Part shown: one piece after another, positions 54,587 to 64,000 of the stretch
Layout: every line of letters starts with the position of its first letter
Numbering within the stretch: the first letter of the stretch is position 1
From: a bacterium
GTDB taxonomy: Bacteria; Zhuqueibacterota; Zhuqueibacteria; Residuimicrobiales; Residuimicrobiaceae
Assembly (NCBI GenBank): GCA_029565685.1
Contig: JAKQNR010000008.1
Coordinates: 41,493-105,492, forward strand
DNA length: 64,000 nt
Direction: 5' to 3'
The notes under the pieces: model-generated
Databases searched by the model: none
Told to the model about the DNA's origin: nothing
The model's input: only the letters and a program-made list of their open reading frames with translations
Translations under genes and position numbers: made by a program

Positions 54587-55582
54587 CTACTTTTTGGTAA
54601 AGGCTTCATCGAACATACCCGCTGGGATGGGATAGTTCAGGTCTTGAAGGAAGCGGCACGCATCGGCAGCGCCGAACTCGCGATCCATGCCCGGATCCTC
54701 CCATTCGACCGAGAGCGGACCTTGGTAGCCGATGGCGTTGAGAGCGCGTATAATGGCTTCGAAATCCACATCGCCGCGGCCCAGGGAACGGAAATCCCAA
54801 CCGCGGCCGGCCGCGCCGAACTGCAGGTGGGAACCGAGAATGCCGGTGGTCCCGTCCAGAGTAACCGCACAATCTTTCATGTGACAATGGTAAATGCGGT
54901 CGGGAAACGCCTCGATGAATTTGACTGGATCGATGCCCTGCCACTGCAGATGGCTGGGATCGAAATTGAAGCCAAAGGACTTGCGATAGTTGAGCGCCTC
55001 CAGCACGCGTTTGGTGGTGACGATGTCGTAAGCGATCTCGGTGGGGTGCACCTCGAGAGCAAAGCGCACGCCGCACTCGTCAAACACATCCAGGATCGGA
55101 TTGAACATGCTGGCAAAATAGGCATATCCCTCCTCCACGACTTTGAAATCCGTGGGCGGAAAAGAGTAGAGCAAATGCCAGATGGAAGAACCGGTGAATC
55201 CGTTGACCACGGAGACGCCGAGGTTTTTGGCGGCGCGGGCTGCGGCTTTCATGGAATCCACGCCAAACTGACGTTTCTTGTCCGCATCGCCGGCACAGGA
55301 GGCCGGGGCAAAACCGTCGGAGCGGCTGTCATTGTTCGGATCGCAGATCAGCTGGCCCGCGAGATGGTTGCTGATGGCCCAGGTCTTTAATCCATGCTTA
55401 GCCAACAGATTAATTTTCTCTTCGCAATACCTCTTATCCTTCGCCCCTTGAAACACATCAAAATGGTCGCCCCAGCAGGCGAGCTCCAATCCTTCATAGC
55501 CGAAGGCCTTGGCTTTTTTCGCCGTGATCTCCAGCGGCAGGTCAGCCCACTGGCCGGTGCAAAGCGTGATTGGTCGTGGCAT
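54587..55582 (-). CDS. Xylose isomerase-like TIM barrel sugar isomerase/epimerase
   Basis: A 331-residue member of the IolE/YcjR-like TIM barrel family. Segments are AKAFGYEGLELACWGDHFDVF, VNGFTGSSIWHLLYSFPP, FALEVHPTEIAYD with a metal-site Glu, FNFDPSHLQWQGIDP, HCHMKDC and LSVEWEDPGMD. The ATG at 55582 has GGAGA 7 bp upstream; the frame can be read to a TTG at 55594. A related isomerase at 13996 keeps the same order of motifs, but here no Gfo/Idh gene is adjacent. Confidence 0.86.
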   Translation of the reverse strand: MPRPITLCTGQWADLPLEITAKKAKAFGYEGLELACWGDHFDVFQGAKDKRYCEEKINLLAKHGLKTWAISNHLAGQLICDPNNDSRSDGFAPASCAGDADKKRQFGVDSMKAAARAAKNLGVSVVNGFTGSSIWHLLYSFPPTDFKVVEEGYAYFASMFNPILDVFDECGVRFALEVHPTEIAYDIVTTKRVLEALNYRKSFGFNFDPSHLQWQGIDPVKFIEAFPDRIYHCHMKDCAVTLDGTTGILGSHLQFGAAGRGWDFRSLGRGDVDFEAIIRALNAIGYQGPLSVEWEDPGMDREFGAADACRFLQDLNYPIPAGMFDEAFTKK

Positions 55583-55664
55583 GGCGTTCTCCAATTTTTA
55601 ATTCAATTCATAAATTACAAAAAAAATGTTCAGAGTCAAGCAAAGGTTTTCCCGGCAAAAATAC

Positions 55665-55693
55665 TTGCTTTTTGAAAATAATTCATTTACATT
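55665..55693 (+). promoter_or_regulatory. Candidate promoter of the cold-shock gene
   Basis: -35 TTGCTT (55665-55670), a 17-bp spacer, -10 TACATT (55688-55693) in an AT-rich stretch. Start point near 55700, giving a leader of about 180 nt before the ATG at 55880. Confidence 0.5.
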
Positions 55694-55699
55694 ATTCGA

Positions 55700-55879
55700 G
55701 CACATGTACACCGTGTAGTGCCCTTGTAACCTTTGCTGCACGGACGTTTTGCCCGCACCAGCAATGCACGCTTGTGAACGACGGTTCTCGTAACGCACTC
55801 GGGTTTACGGTTCATTTACAAGTCGGCCGGAAGAGGTGTACGTAACTTGTACACAATTATAAGAAAGGGTTTCAACACT
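55700..55879 (+). promoter_or_regulatory. Long 5' leader of the cold-shock gene
   Basis: About 180 nt without an open frame between the candidate promoter and the ATG. It contains inverted repeats such as GTGTAC...GTACAC at about 55834-55852 and TACAC/GTGTA near 55706-55717. E. coli cspA has a comparably long leader that acts as a thermosensor; such a role here is inference. Confidence 0.45.
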
Positions 55880-56080
55880 ATGGAAAAAGGCACTGTCAAG
55901 TGGTTCAACACTTCAAAGGGTTATGGTTTTGTCACCAGAGAATCGGGCGGTGACATCTTTGTCCACTTTTCCGGCATTGTTGGCGATGGCTTCAAATCTC
56001 TGAACAACGGCGACGCAGTCGAGTTTGAAGTGGAGGAAACGCAAAAAGGCCCGCAAGCGGTCAAGGTAACGAAAATATAA
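55880..56080 (+). CDS. Cold-shock protein (CspA family)
   Basis: A 66-residue cold-shock domain. RNP1 KGYGFV and RNP2 DIFVHF are intact, as are [12 protein letters not shown] and QKGPQAVKV. It binds single-stranded nucleic acid, probably as an RNA chaperone. The ATG at 55880 with AAAGGG upstream is the family start; an in-frame extension to 55847 has no support. A terminator follows 20 bp downstream. Confidence 0.96.
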   Translation: MEKGTVKWFNTSKGYGFVTRESGGDIFVHFSGIVGDGFKSLNNGDAVEFEVEETQKGPQAVKVTKI

Positions 56081-56101
56081 ACCTGGCCTACGAAACTTCC
56101 C

Positions 56102-56133
56102 AGCCCCGGCGGAATTCCACCGGGGCTTTTTTT
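56102..56133 (+). terminator. Rho-independent terminator of the cold-shock gene
   Basis: Stem AGCCCCGG(CGG) / (CCA)CCGGGGCT followed by seven T residues. Confidence 0.88.
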
Positions 56134-56636
56134 ATTTTCATCTCCCTTCCTGCTGGGACCGCTGCCGCTCGCGTTCATCTTCGGCCGCCAATGCGCTGCA
56201 CCGGTGCGAAGGTTCAAATTTTAGATGAATCTTTCTCTTTTTTTATGTAAGTTATTCATGTGGCAGTTAATTATTTTATTGCCGTATTGCCGCTCTATAA
56301 ACAGTTTAAAAACGGACCAACGCACTGATTGCAAAAAATTAATCACTTGCAACATCATCTTATCCTTCCGAGCCCGCAACCCCGTGTTCTAAAAATTCAG
56401 AGGCCGTTGCGAAGGACGAGGAATCTATCGACGAACAGCTCTTATTCCTTTCATAGGTTTGGTTCGTCGCTAGATCCTTCGGCGCTTAGAATCTACAGAC
56501 AGACGCTGCAACAGATTGCCTTGCGCCTCAGGATGACAAAATGGTTGTTGTGGAAATTAATTATTAGACCGCCGTATGAATTGCAATAACTAAATTGCTG
56601 ATATGATAACAGTCAAAGACGACATAAGGAGCTGCC
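56134..56636. other. 503-bp non-coding stretch with a repeat-like segment
   Basis: No convincing gene is seen between the csp terminator and gcvP. The middle (about 56370-56545) looks like a mobile intergenic repeat. It has partly inverted arms around GCGAAGGACGAGGAATCTA and TAGATCCTTCGGCG, and it ends in GCCTCAGGATGACA, a wording I know from dispersed repeats in several phyla. Only one copy lies in this window. The short open frame at 56329-56589 has no ribosome site and no recognisable product. AAGGAG (about 56624) serves gcvP. Confidence 0.4.
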
Positions 56637-59510
<2,874 letters not shown>

Positions 59511-59520
59511 CTCCTAATCC

Positions 59521-59548
59521 GCCGCACAGAGGCAGACCTCTGTGCGGC
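59521..59548 (+). terminator. Strong hairpin after gcvP
   Basis: A perfect 12-bp stem GCCGCACAGAGG / CCTCTGTGCGGC with a 4-nt loop, 10 bp after the gcvP stop and 18 bp before the photolyase start. There is no T tract, so it may be a processing or attenuating hairpin rather than a full terminator. Confidence 0.55.
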
Positions 59549-59566
59549 CAACACGCTGACTGCCCT

Positions 59567-60865
59567 ATGCCCAAACAACCCATCGCTCTCTTTTGGTTCC
59601 GCCGTGACCTGCGGTTGACCGACAACGCCGCGCTCTTTCAAGCCCAGCAAAGTAATCTGCCCGTGCTGCCGCTTTTCATCTTTGATAAAAACATTCTGGA
59701 TGCGCTGCCGGATCGCCGGGACGGCCGAGTGGAATTTATTTTGCGTACGCTCGCCGCGCTGCAACGGTCGCTGCAAAAATACGGCGGCGGGTTGCTGGTG
59801 CGCATCGGCGATCCCCTGCAGGTATGGAAGAGCCTGATCCGGGAATACCGAATCCATTCTGTGTACGTCAACCGGGACTATGAGCCCTATGCGGTGAAAA
59901 GAGATGAACAGGTCGCCAGCCTGCTGCAGGCGCACGGGATCGCATGGCACAGTTTTAAGGATCAGGTCGTTTTTGAAAAAGGAGAGGTGTGCAAAGAGAA
60001 CGGCGAGCCCTACACCGTCTTTACGCCCTACATGAAAAAATGGCGTTCGCTGTTGCGGCCGGAATCGTTGAAATCCTGGACAATAAAAGACCGCGCCTCG
60101 TGGTTTGCTATTGAGAGCAACCTGCCCGAGCTGAAACAGTTGGGCTTCCAACCCTCGAATCTGACCTTCCCGGCCGCGGACCTGCCGGAGGAGATCGTTT
60201 TACATTACGACCAGACGAGAAATTTTCCCGCCCTGGCCGGGACCACGCGGTTGGGCCTGCATCTGCGCTTCGGCACAGTCAGCCTGCGCGAGCTGGTGCG
60301 CCGGGGCATGCTGCTGAACGAAACCTGGGTCAACGAACTCATCTGGCGGGAATTTTTTATGCAGATCATGCATCATTTCCCCCATGTGGTCGACGGCCCT
60401 TTCAAAGCCGCCTACGCCGGCATTCGCTGGCAGAACGATGAGACGCTGTTCGCAAAATGGTGCGAAGGCAGGACCGGCTATCCGCTGGTGGACGCCGGCA
60501 TGCGCGAATTAAACGCCACGGGATTTCTGCACAACCGGGTGCGCATGGTCTGCGCCAGCTTTCTTGCCAAACATCTGTTGATCAACTGGCAGTGGGGGGA
60601 GAAATACTTTGCGGACAAGCTGCTGGATTTCGAGCTGTCGTCCAACAACGGCAACTGGCAATGGGCCGCGGGCTGCGGCTGCGATGCCGCGCCGTATTTC
60701 CGCATCTTTAGTCCAGAGTTGCAGCAGAAACGATTTGATCCGAAACGCGCCTACATCAAGAAGTGGGTCGCTGAAGTGGATACGCCGGAATATCCCAAAC
60801 CGATTGTGGAACACAAGCAGGCGCGACTGCGCGCGCTGTTGGCGTATCAGAAATCACTGCGATAA
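59567..60865 (+). CDS. phr: Deoxyribodipyrimidine photolyase (cryptochrome/photolyase family)
   Basis: A 432-residue flavoprotein that repairs cyclobutane dimers with light. N-terminal antenna domain ALFWFRRDLRLTDNAAL; FAD/DNA-binding segments LIWREFFMQIMHHFPHV, TGYPLVDAGMRELNATGFLHNRVRM, ASFLAKHLLINWQWGEKYF and NNGNWQWAAGCGCDAAPYFRIF. The C-terminal FDPKRAYIKKWVAE is intact. The start at 59567 is the family start; the frame can be extended into gcvP without support. A terminator follows. Confidence 0.95.
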   Translation: MPKQPIALFWFRRDLRLTDNAALFQAQQSNLPVLPLFIFDKNILDALPDRRDGRVEFILRTLAALQRSLQKYGGGLLVRIGDPLQVWKSLIREYRIHSVYVNRDYEPYAVKRDEQVASLLQAHGIAWHSFKDQVVFEKGEVCKENGEPYTVFTPYMKKWRSLLRPESLKSWTIKDRASWFAIESNLPELKQLGFQPSNLTFPAADLPEEIVLHYDQTRNFPALAGTTRLGLHLRFGTVSLRELVRRGMLLNETWVNELIWREFFMQIMHHFPHVVDGPFKAAYAGIRWQNDETLFAKWCEGRTGYPLVDAGMRELNATGFLHNRVRMVCASFLAKHLLINWQWGEKYFADKLLDFELSSNNGNWQWAAGCGCDAAPYFRIFSPELQQKRFDPKRAYIKKWVAEVDTPEYPKPIVEHKQARLRALLAYQKSLR

Positions 60866-60868
60866 ACG

Positions 60869-60892
60869 AACGGCCGCCACGGCCGTTTTTTT
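60869..60892 (+). terminator. Rho-independent terminator of phr
   Basis: Stem AACGGCC / GGCCGTT with a 5-nt loop, then a run of T residues, 3 bp after the photolyase stop. Confidence 0.85.
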
Positions 60893-61090
60893 ATTTCCCG
60901 TAACAACCAAACAGATTCGCCGAACAAAGGCACGTCGAGAGTAGGGTCAAAAATATTATGAATGACGCCTCTCGGCGCTCTTGGCGACCTTGGCGGTTCA
61001 TGAGAGGTTACGCCGACCAAAGTTAAAGAGTTTTGACCATGCGTAGCCGAGCCGGAGGAGAAAAAAGAGTGCAGAAACAGAAGGGAGGCT

Positions 61091-62830
61091 TTATGTTTCG
61101 TTGTCGCCCGGAAGGTAGGGATACCAGGTCTTTGCCAGCGCGGCCGTTGCCGCCAGTGCCACGACCAGGCAGAGCACAGCGATACCGTGCCAGTGTCCGA
61201 CCAAGTACATGGGGAACAGATAGTATCCGGTAACGGCGATCATGCCAAGAAGCGTGTTGCCGAGGGAGCGAAAGGCGCTCTCGGAGGCCTTTTCCCGGCC
61301 GTTAAGATGTAACTGCGCTCGATCGCGGACAGGCGCCCACAGACCAAACGGCCTGACGGTTCTATAAAACGAGATGAGAATGGGCATCTCCACCGGCGCG
61401 GTGACAAGAGACACCAGAAGACTCATGATCAGTGAAGCAACGCAGATCGGTGGAAACACCACATACATGGGGGCGTCAGGCCTGAACAGAGCGATGAGCG
61501 AAAGAGCAATGCCGCCAAGGATACCTGCGGCATAGCCCCAACCATTCATGCGCCACCAGTACCACCTGAGCACATTGGGCATGATCACCCCGGCGCCCAG
61601 AGCCATCATCGTCCAGTTCCATATCTGAGTGATGGAATCAGCCTGAAAGCCGATGGCCACGCCGACCAGGACGACAACAACCGTTGCGATGCGGCTGGAG
61701 GAAACCAGCCGGCGTTCGGTCACCTGCGGCATAAAAAACGGCTGAAGAATATCACGGACGACAAACGACGCCGCACTGTTGACCGTAGCGCTAAAAGTGG
61801 ACATGAACGCTGCGAGAAGCCCAGCCAGCACCAACCCTCTGAATCCCGCCGGAAGGTAGTCGCGCAGCACGACAGGCATCACCTGTTCCGGATCAGCGGT
61901 CGAGGCGATGCCGGTCAGGGCTAAAAGGGTGATGCCGGCGCACATCCCCCAGCGGACAATGAGAAAAAAGCTCCACGCGGCGCCTGTTTTTGCCGCATCA
62001 CGAGGGTTGCGGGCGGCGAGGAAAAGTTGAAAATCGCACATCTGCGCCGGGCCGCCCAAGTTCAAAAGCAGTCCTTTCAGCACCCAGACGATGACCAAAG
62101 CTCCGAACAGCTCATACGCCGCGTTTGCAGTTCCCGCCAGTTCGGCAAGACGCCAATGGGGGAGCAGCGAAGTGTAATCGACGGGGACGCTCGCGGCGAT
62201 GATCTCCGGCGTAAGCTTGACATAGGCGATCACCGTGATGATGATGGCGGCGATGGTGAGTATAACAGTCTGTACCACCTGGGTGATCACCACGCTATAG
62301 AGACCGCCGAGTATGACATAAACGGTGGTCGAGGCGATGATCGCCACACCGCACACGGTGGGAGAAAAGGGAACATAGATGGCGGCGAATTTGCCGATCC
62401 CCTGATAGGCGTAGCCGATAAAGCTCGACAAGGTGAGCACCGCCATGAACGCGTAGGTGGTGCGGGCAACGACTCCGCCTCGGTCCGAGCCAAAACGCGT
62501 CACCATCCACTCGGCGGCCGTGATGACATTGGAGCGCCGCACCCACTTGCCCATGTAGGCCATAAAAAAGGCGCCCATCATGACGCCCCACATCCAGTGA
62601 ATCCACAGCGATTTCATGCCGAGAATGAACAGGACCGAGACAATCCACATGGTACCGGAAATATCGAAGGTGCCGACCGAGCCGGACATGGCCAGAGCGA
62701 GCCAATGCATGCTCCGTCCGCTGAGAAAGTAGGACTCGAGACTCTGCGACGCCTTTTTCTGATACCAGAATCCCATGATGATCATGACGAGGAAATACGC
62801 CACGATGATGACGACATCGATTATGCTCAT
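61091..62830 (-). CDS. Sodium:solute symporter family (SSS) transporter
   Basis: A 579-residue membrane carrier with about 13 hydrophobic segments. DVVIIVAYFLVMIIMGFWYQKKA and SYFLSGRSMHWLALAMSGSVGTFDISGT are the first two helices with the SSS motif; SFIGYAYQGIGKFA and GGLYSVVITQVVQTVILT lie in the middle. The substrate (sugar, carboxylate or other) cannot be inferred. No clear ribosome site before the ATG. It converges with phr; about 200 bp with no gene separate them. Confidence 0.9.
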   Translation of the reverse strand: MSIIDVVIIVAYFLVMIIMGFWYQKKASQSLESYFLSGRSMHWLALAMSGSVGTFDISGTMWIVSVLFILGMKSLWIHWMWGVMMGAFFMAYMGKWVRRSNVITAAEWMVTRFGSDRGGVVARTTYAFMAVLTLSSFIGYAYQGIGKFAAIYVPFSPTVCGVAIIASTTVYVILGGLYSVVITQVVQTVILTIAAIIITVIAYVKLTPEIIAASVPVDYTSLLPHWRLAELAGTANAAYELFGALVIVWVLKGLLLNLGGPAQMCDFQLFLAARNPRDAAKTGAAWSFFLIVRWGMCAGITLLALTGIASTADPEQVMPVVLRDYLPAGFRGLVLAGLLAAFMSTFSATVNSAASFVVRDILQPFFMPQVTERRLVSSSRIATVVVVLVGVAIGFQADSITQIWNWTMMALGAGVIMPNVLRWYWWRMNGWGYAAGILGGIALSLIALFRPDAPMYVVFPPICVASLIMSLLVSLVTAPVEMPILISFYRTVRPFGLWAPVRDRAQLHLNGREKASESAFRSLGNTLLGMIAVTGYYLFPMYLVGHWHGIAVLCLVVALAATAALAKTWYPYLPGDNET

Positions 62831-63111
62831 TGGACACTCATCCGCATGATGTGGTGTGGCAACTCCAGACTGGATTCATTGACAGGAATTTTTTTCTTAA
62901 CGCTGTGGGAAGCGATGGATTCAAGCGATGACAGGCGGTGGAACACCCCCAAAATACAGATCGAGCCTTTGGGCCATACCGGACTCTCTTTCCGCTCCCA
63001 ACTCGATGAAATTAGCTAATCATGATATGAAAACCAAGCGCAATTTTAAAAGACTGTCCTTAAAAAATGCGCGCTATGCGGATTTGAGCAGCGACGGCTG
63101 TCAGGGGGCAC
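62831..63111. other. 281 bp without a recognisable feature
   Basis: Upstream of the symporter gene and before the repeat field I see no gene, hairpin or clear promoter. It should contain the symporter promoter. Confidence 0.5.
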
Positions 63112-63254
63112 TTTGTTCTCGTTACCAAGCTCCAGCTTGGTAACGCAACTGCCGGCGAAGCTCTGCTTCGCGCTCCATGGACTATAAATTAAGCTGCCGA
63201 ATCACCCCATAGAGAATCTAATTTGATTATCGATTCATCCTCCAAATAATAATT
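63112..63254 (+). repeat. 143-bp direct repeat, copy 1 (REP palindromes plus transposase tail)
   Basis: Nearly identical to 63419-63561, offset 307 bp, with a few substitutions. It carries a 24-bp palindrome (63121-63144), a second hairpin (GCGAAGC-TCT-GCTTCGC, 63155-63171), and a copy of the last ~22 codons of the adjacent transposase gene. This copy has no upstream transposase, so it is a remnant or duplication. Confidence 0.85.
63121..63144. repeat. REP-like palindrome A
   Basis: GTTACCAAGCT-CC-AGCTTGGTAAC, 11-bp arms. The same sequence recurs at 63328 and 63428. Confidence 0.85.
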
Positions 63255-63270
63255 TTATTGCTGCCCAGTT

Positions 63271-63302
63271 CCTCGTTCCCAAGCTGGAGCTTGGGAACGA
63301 GG
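63271..63302. repeat. REP-like palindrome B (variant, opposite centre)
   Basis: Perfect 15-bp arms CCTCGTTCCCAAGCT / AGCTTGGGAACGAGG around a GG centre; it differs from A by TTCCC in place of TTACC and by the inverted centre. Confidence 0.85.
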
Positions 63303-63327
63303 GGGAATCAGTCACGACACATTTCTC

Positions 63328-63351
63328 GTTACCAAGCTCCAGCTTGGTAAC
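63328..63351. repeat. REP-like palindrome C
   Basis: Identical in arms and centre to palindrome A. A truncated half-copy (CTCGTTCCCAAGCTCCAG) follows at about 63363-63380. Confidence 0.85.
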
Positions 63352-63418
63352 GCAGCTTATTTCTCGTTCCCAAGCTCCAGAGGCTGTGTGAAAACTAATT
63401 GTAAATAGCCAGAAAATT

Positions 63419-63561
63419 TTTGTTCTCGTTACCAAGCTCCAGCTTGGTAACGCAGCTGCCGGCGAAGCTCTGCTTCGCGCTCCATGGACTACAAATTAAG
63501 CTGCCGGATCACCCCATAGAGAATCTAATTTGATTATCGATTCATCCTCCAAATAATAATT
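63419..63561 (+). repeat. 143-bp direct repeat, copy 2 (spans the 3' end of the transposase)
   Basis: The copy attached to the transposase gene: palindrome E (63428-63451), hairpin at 63462-63478, then the last 22 codons of the minus-strand transposase (63496-63561). Likely the original, from which copy 1 was derived. Confidence 0.85.
63428..63451. repeat. REP-like palindrome E
   Basis: Same 24-bp palindrome as A and C, 45 bp from the transposase stop codon. Confidence 0.85.
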
Positions 63562-64000
63562 TCTCGCTGAAGAGTATTTCCAATATTCCGGGCGCTCTAC
63601 ATATCTCCGGCGAACCGGATTGAAATGGATATATTCCATTTTTTGCATCCAAGCTTGTTCAGTCGACAATAATTGCGGATGAAAACCTTCTTGCCATACC
63701 TGGAAGGCGCTCTCTTGTTTATAATTTTTTTTATAGAATTGCAATTGGTTCAACACACGGTCTTTTCCGTCTAGGCGCAGTTTTTCGATAATTCTCTTTG
63801 AAGTATAGCTCTTCACGGACTGCAAAGTATTGGCTAGCGAGGGGCCAATCACCAGAGCATGAAAATGGTTTTCCATGATGACATACGCATAGAGGCGCAA
63901 AGCTTTATTTTTCTGCGCATGCTTGAACGCTTCGATGATGAGTTGAAAGTAGGGTTCAGAGTTGAATACTGGAATCCATTGAACGATTGTGCTGGTGATA
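63496..64000 (-). CDS. REP-associated tyrosine transposase-like protein (Y1/HUH, IS200-like), 5' end outside window
   Basis: The minus-strand frame is open from the window edge (first residues seen are ITSTIVQWIPVFNSEPY) to the stop at 63496. Y1-transposase landmarks are YAYVIMENHFHALV with the HUH pair, SVKSYTSKRIIEKL with a candidate catalytic Tyr, and EYIHFNPVRRRYVERPEYWKYSSARNY near the end. The gene is flanked on its 3' side by REP palindromes, as RAYTs are. Reading starts inside the gene, so length is unknown; the TTG at 63900 is not the real start. Confidence 0.85.
   Translation of the reverse strand, partial: ITSTIVQWIPVFNSEPYFQLIIEAFKHAQKNKALRLYAYVIMENHFHALVIGPSLANTLQSVKSYTSKRIIEKLRLDGKDRVLNQLQFYKKNYKQESAFQVWQEGFHPQLLSTEQAWMQKMEYIHFNPVRRRYVERPEYWKYSSARNYYLEDESIIKLDSLWGDPAA

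Noticed and set aside
54425..55390. 321-codon plus-strand open frame
   Set aside because: Spans the 5' end of one gene, a terminator and the body of another on the minus strand; the translation has no recognisable domain.
56590..56636. Glycine riboswitch before gcvP
   Set aside because: I could not recognise the conserved aptamer elements upstream; the gap holds only a ribosome site and an AT-rich stretch.
62027..63019. 330-codon plus-strand open frame
   Set aside because: Antisense to the symporter; the translation is an artefact rich in His/Asp/Gly.
63112..63561. CRISPR array
   Set aside because: Palindromes are irregularly spaced, differ in orientation and are tied to a transposase; there are no uniform spacers and no cas genes.

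Overview
The window reads as a bacterial chromosome segment from the FCB side of the tree, most like an uncultured lineage of the KSB1/Calditrichota type. Three things point there: secreted proteins ending in the PNPFNP-type C-terminal sorting domain of the type IX secretion (T9SS) family, a bacterial geranylgeranylglyceryl-phosphate synthase homologue, and an RNA cluster with a large signal-recognition-particle RNA. This placement is inferred from reading the sequence; no database search was run. Genes are dense, mostly ATG-started with Shine-Dalgarno sites, and many neighbours overlap by 4 bp (ATGA).

Layout. 1-1.9 kb: the end of a repeat-containing surface protein and a T9SS-tailed secreted protein. 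2-3.8 kb: a PpiD/SurA-like folding factor. 3.9-10.2 kb: a complete SUF iron-sulfur operon (Rrf2 regulator, sufB, sufC, sufD, a SufT-like gene, a Rieske protein, sufS, sufU) preceded by a perfect IscR-type operator core. 10.3-11.1 kb: two paralogous Cys-rich YkgJ-type proteins on the opposite strand. 11.2-14.9 kb: an rRNA m5C methyltransferase and a Gfo/Idh dehydrogenase plus sugar isomerase pair. 15.1-20.6 kb: a tripartite RND efflux operon (minus strand). 20.7-26.9 kb: nadA, a two-gene BcrAD/2-hydroxyacyl-CoA-dehydratase-like ATPase/reductase system, and an acyltransferase. 27-30.3 kb: a NatAB-like ABC exporter and a second Gfo/Idh enzyme.

30.4-39.2 kb is an information-processing block: an EIIA-like protein; tRNA-Glu, tRNA-Arg(ACG), tadA, two tRNA-Ser and tRNA-Ala; a 271-nt SRP RNA; dnaX with an A9 frameshift site; ybaB; recR; pgpA; cinA; thpR; recA; recX. 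39.4-49.5 kb carries alaS, GGGP synthase, a PHP phosphatase, gmhA, a BatA/vWA membrane protein that seems to start at ACG, hflX and a secreted beta-propeller protein. 49.5-55.6 kb (minus strand) holds a thioesterase, a fused SerB-SerA enzyme, a large secreted C39-peptidase-like protein and a sugar isomerase. 55.6-62.8 kb has a cold-shock gene with a long leader, single-chain gcvP, a photolyase and a sodium:solute symporter. The right end is a REP-palindrome field next to a RAYT-like HUH transposase that runs off the window.

Most genes are housekeeping or metabolic. The observations I rate highest are the dnaX slippage site, the tandem BcrAD system of unknown substrate, the tRNA-Arg(ACG)/tadA/SRP RNA/dnaX cluster, the SufU variant with extra Cys/His, the ACG start of the BatA-like gene, the SerB-SerA fusion, and the REP/transposase duplication. 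I did not find a clearly unprecedented multi-gene system; the BcrAD pair is the nearest to one whose chemistry is unknown.
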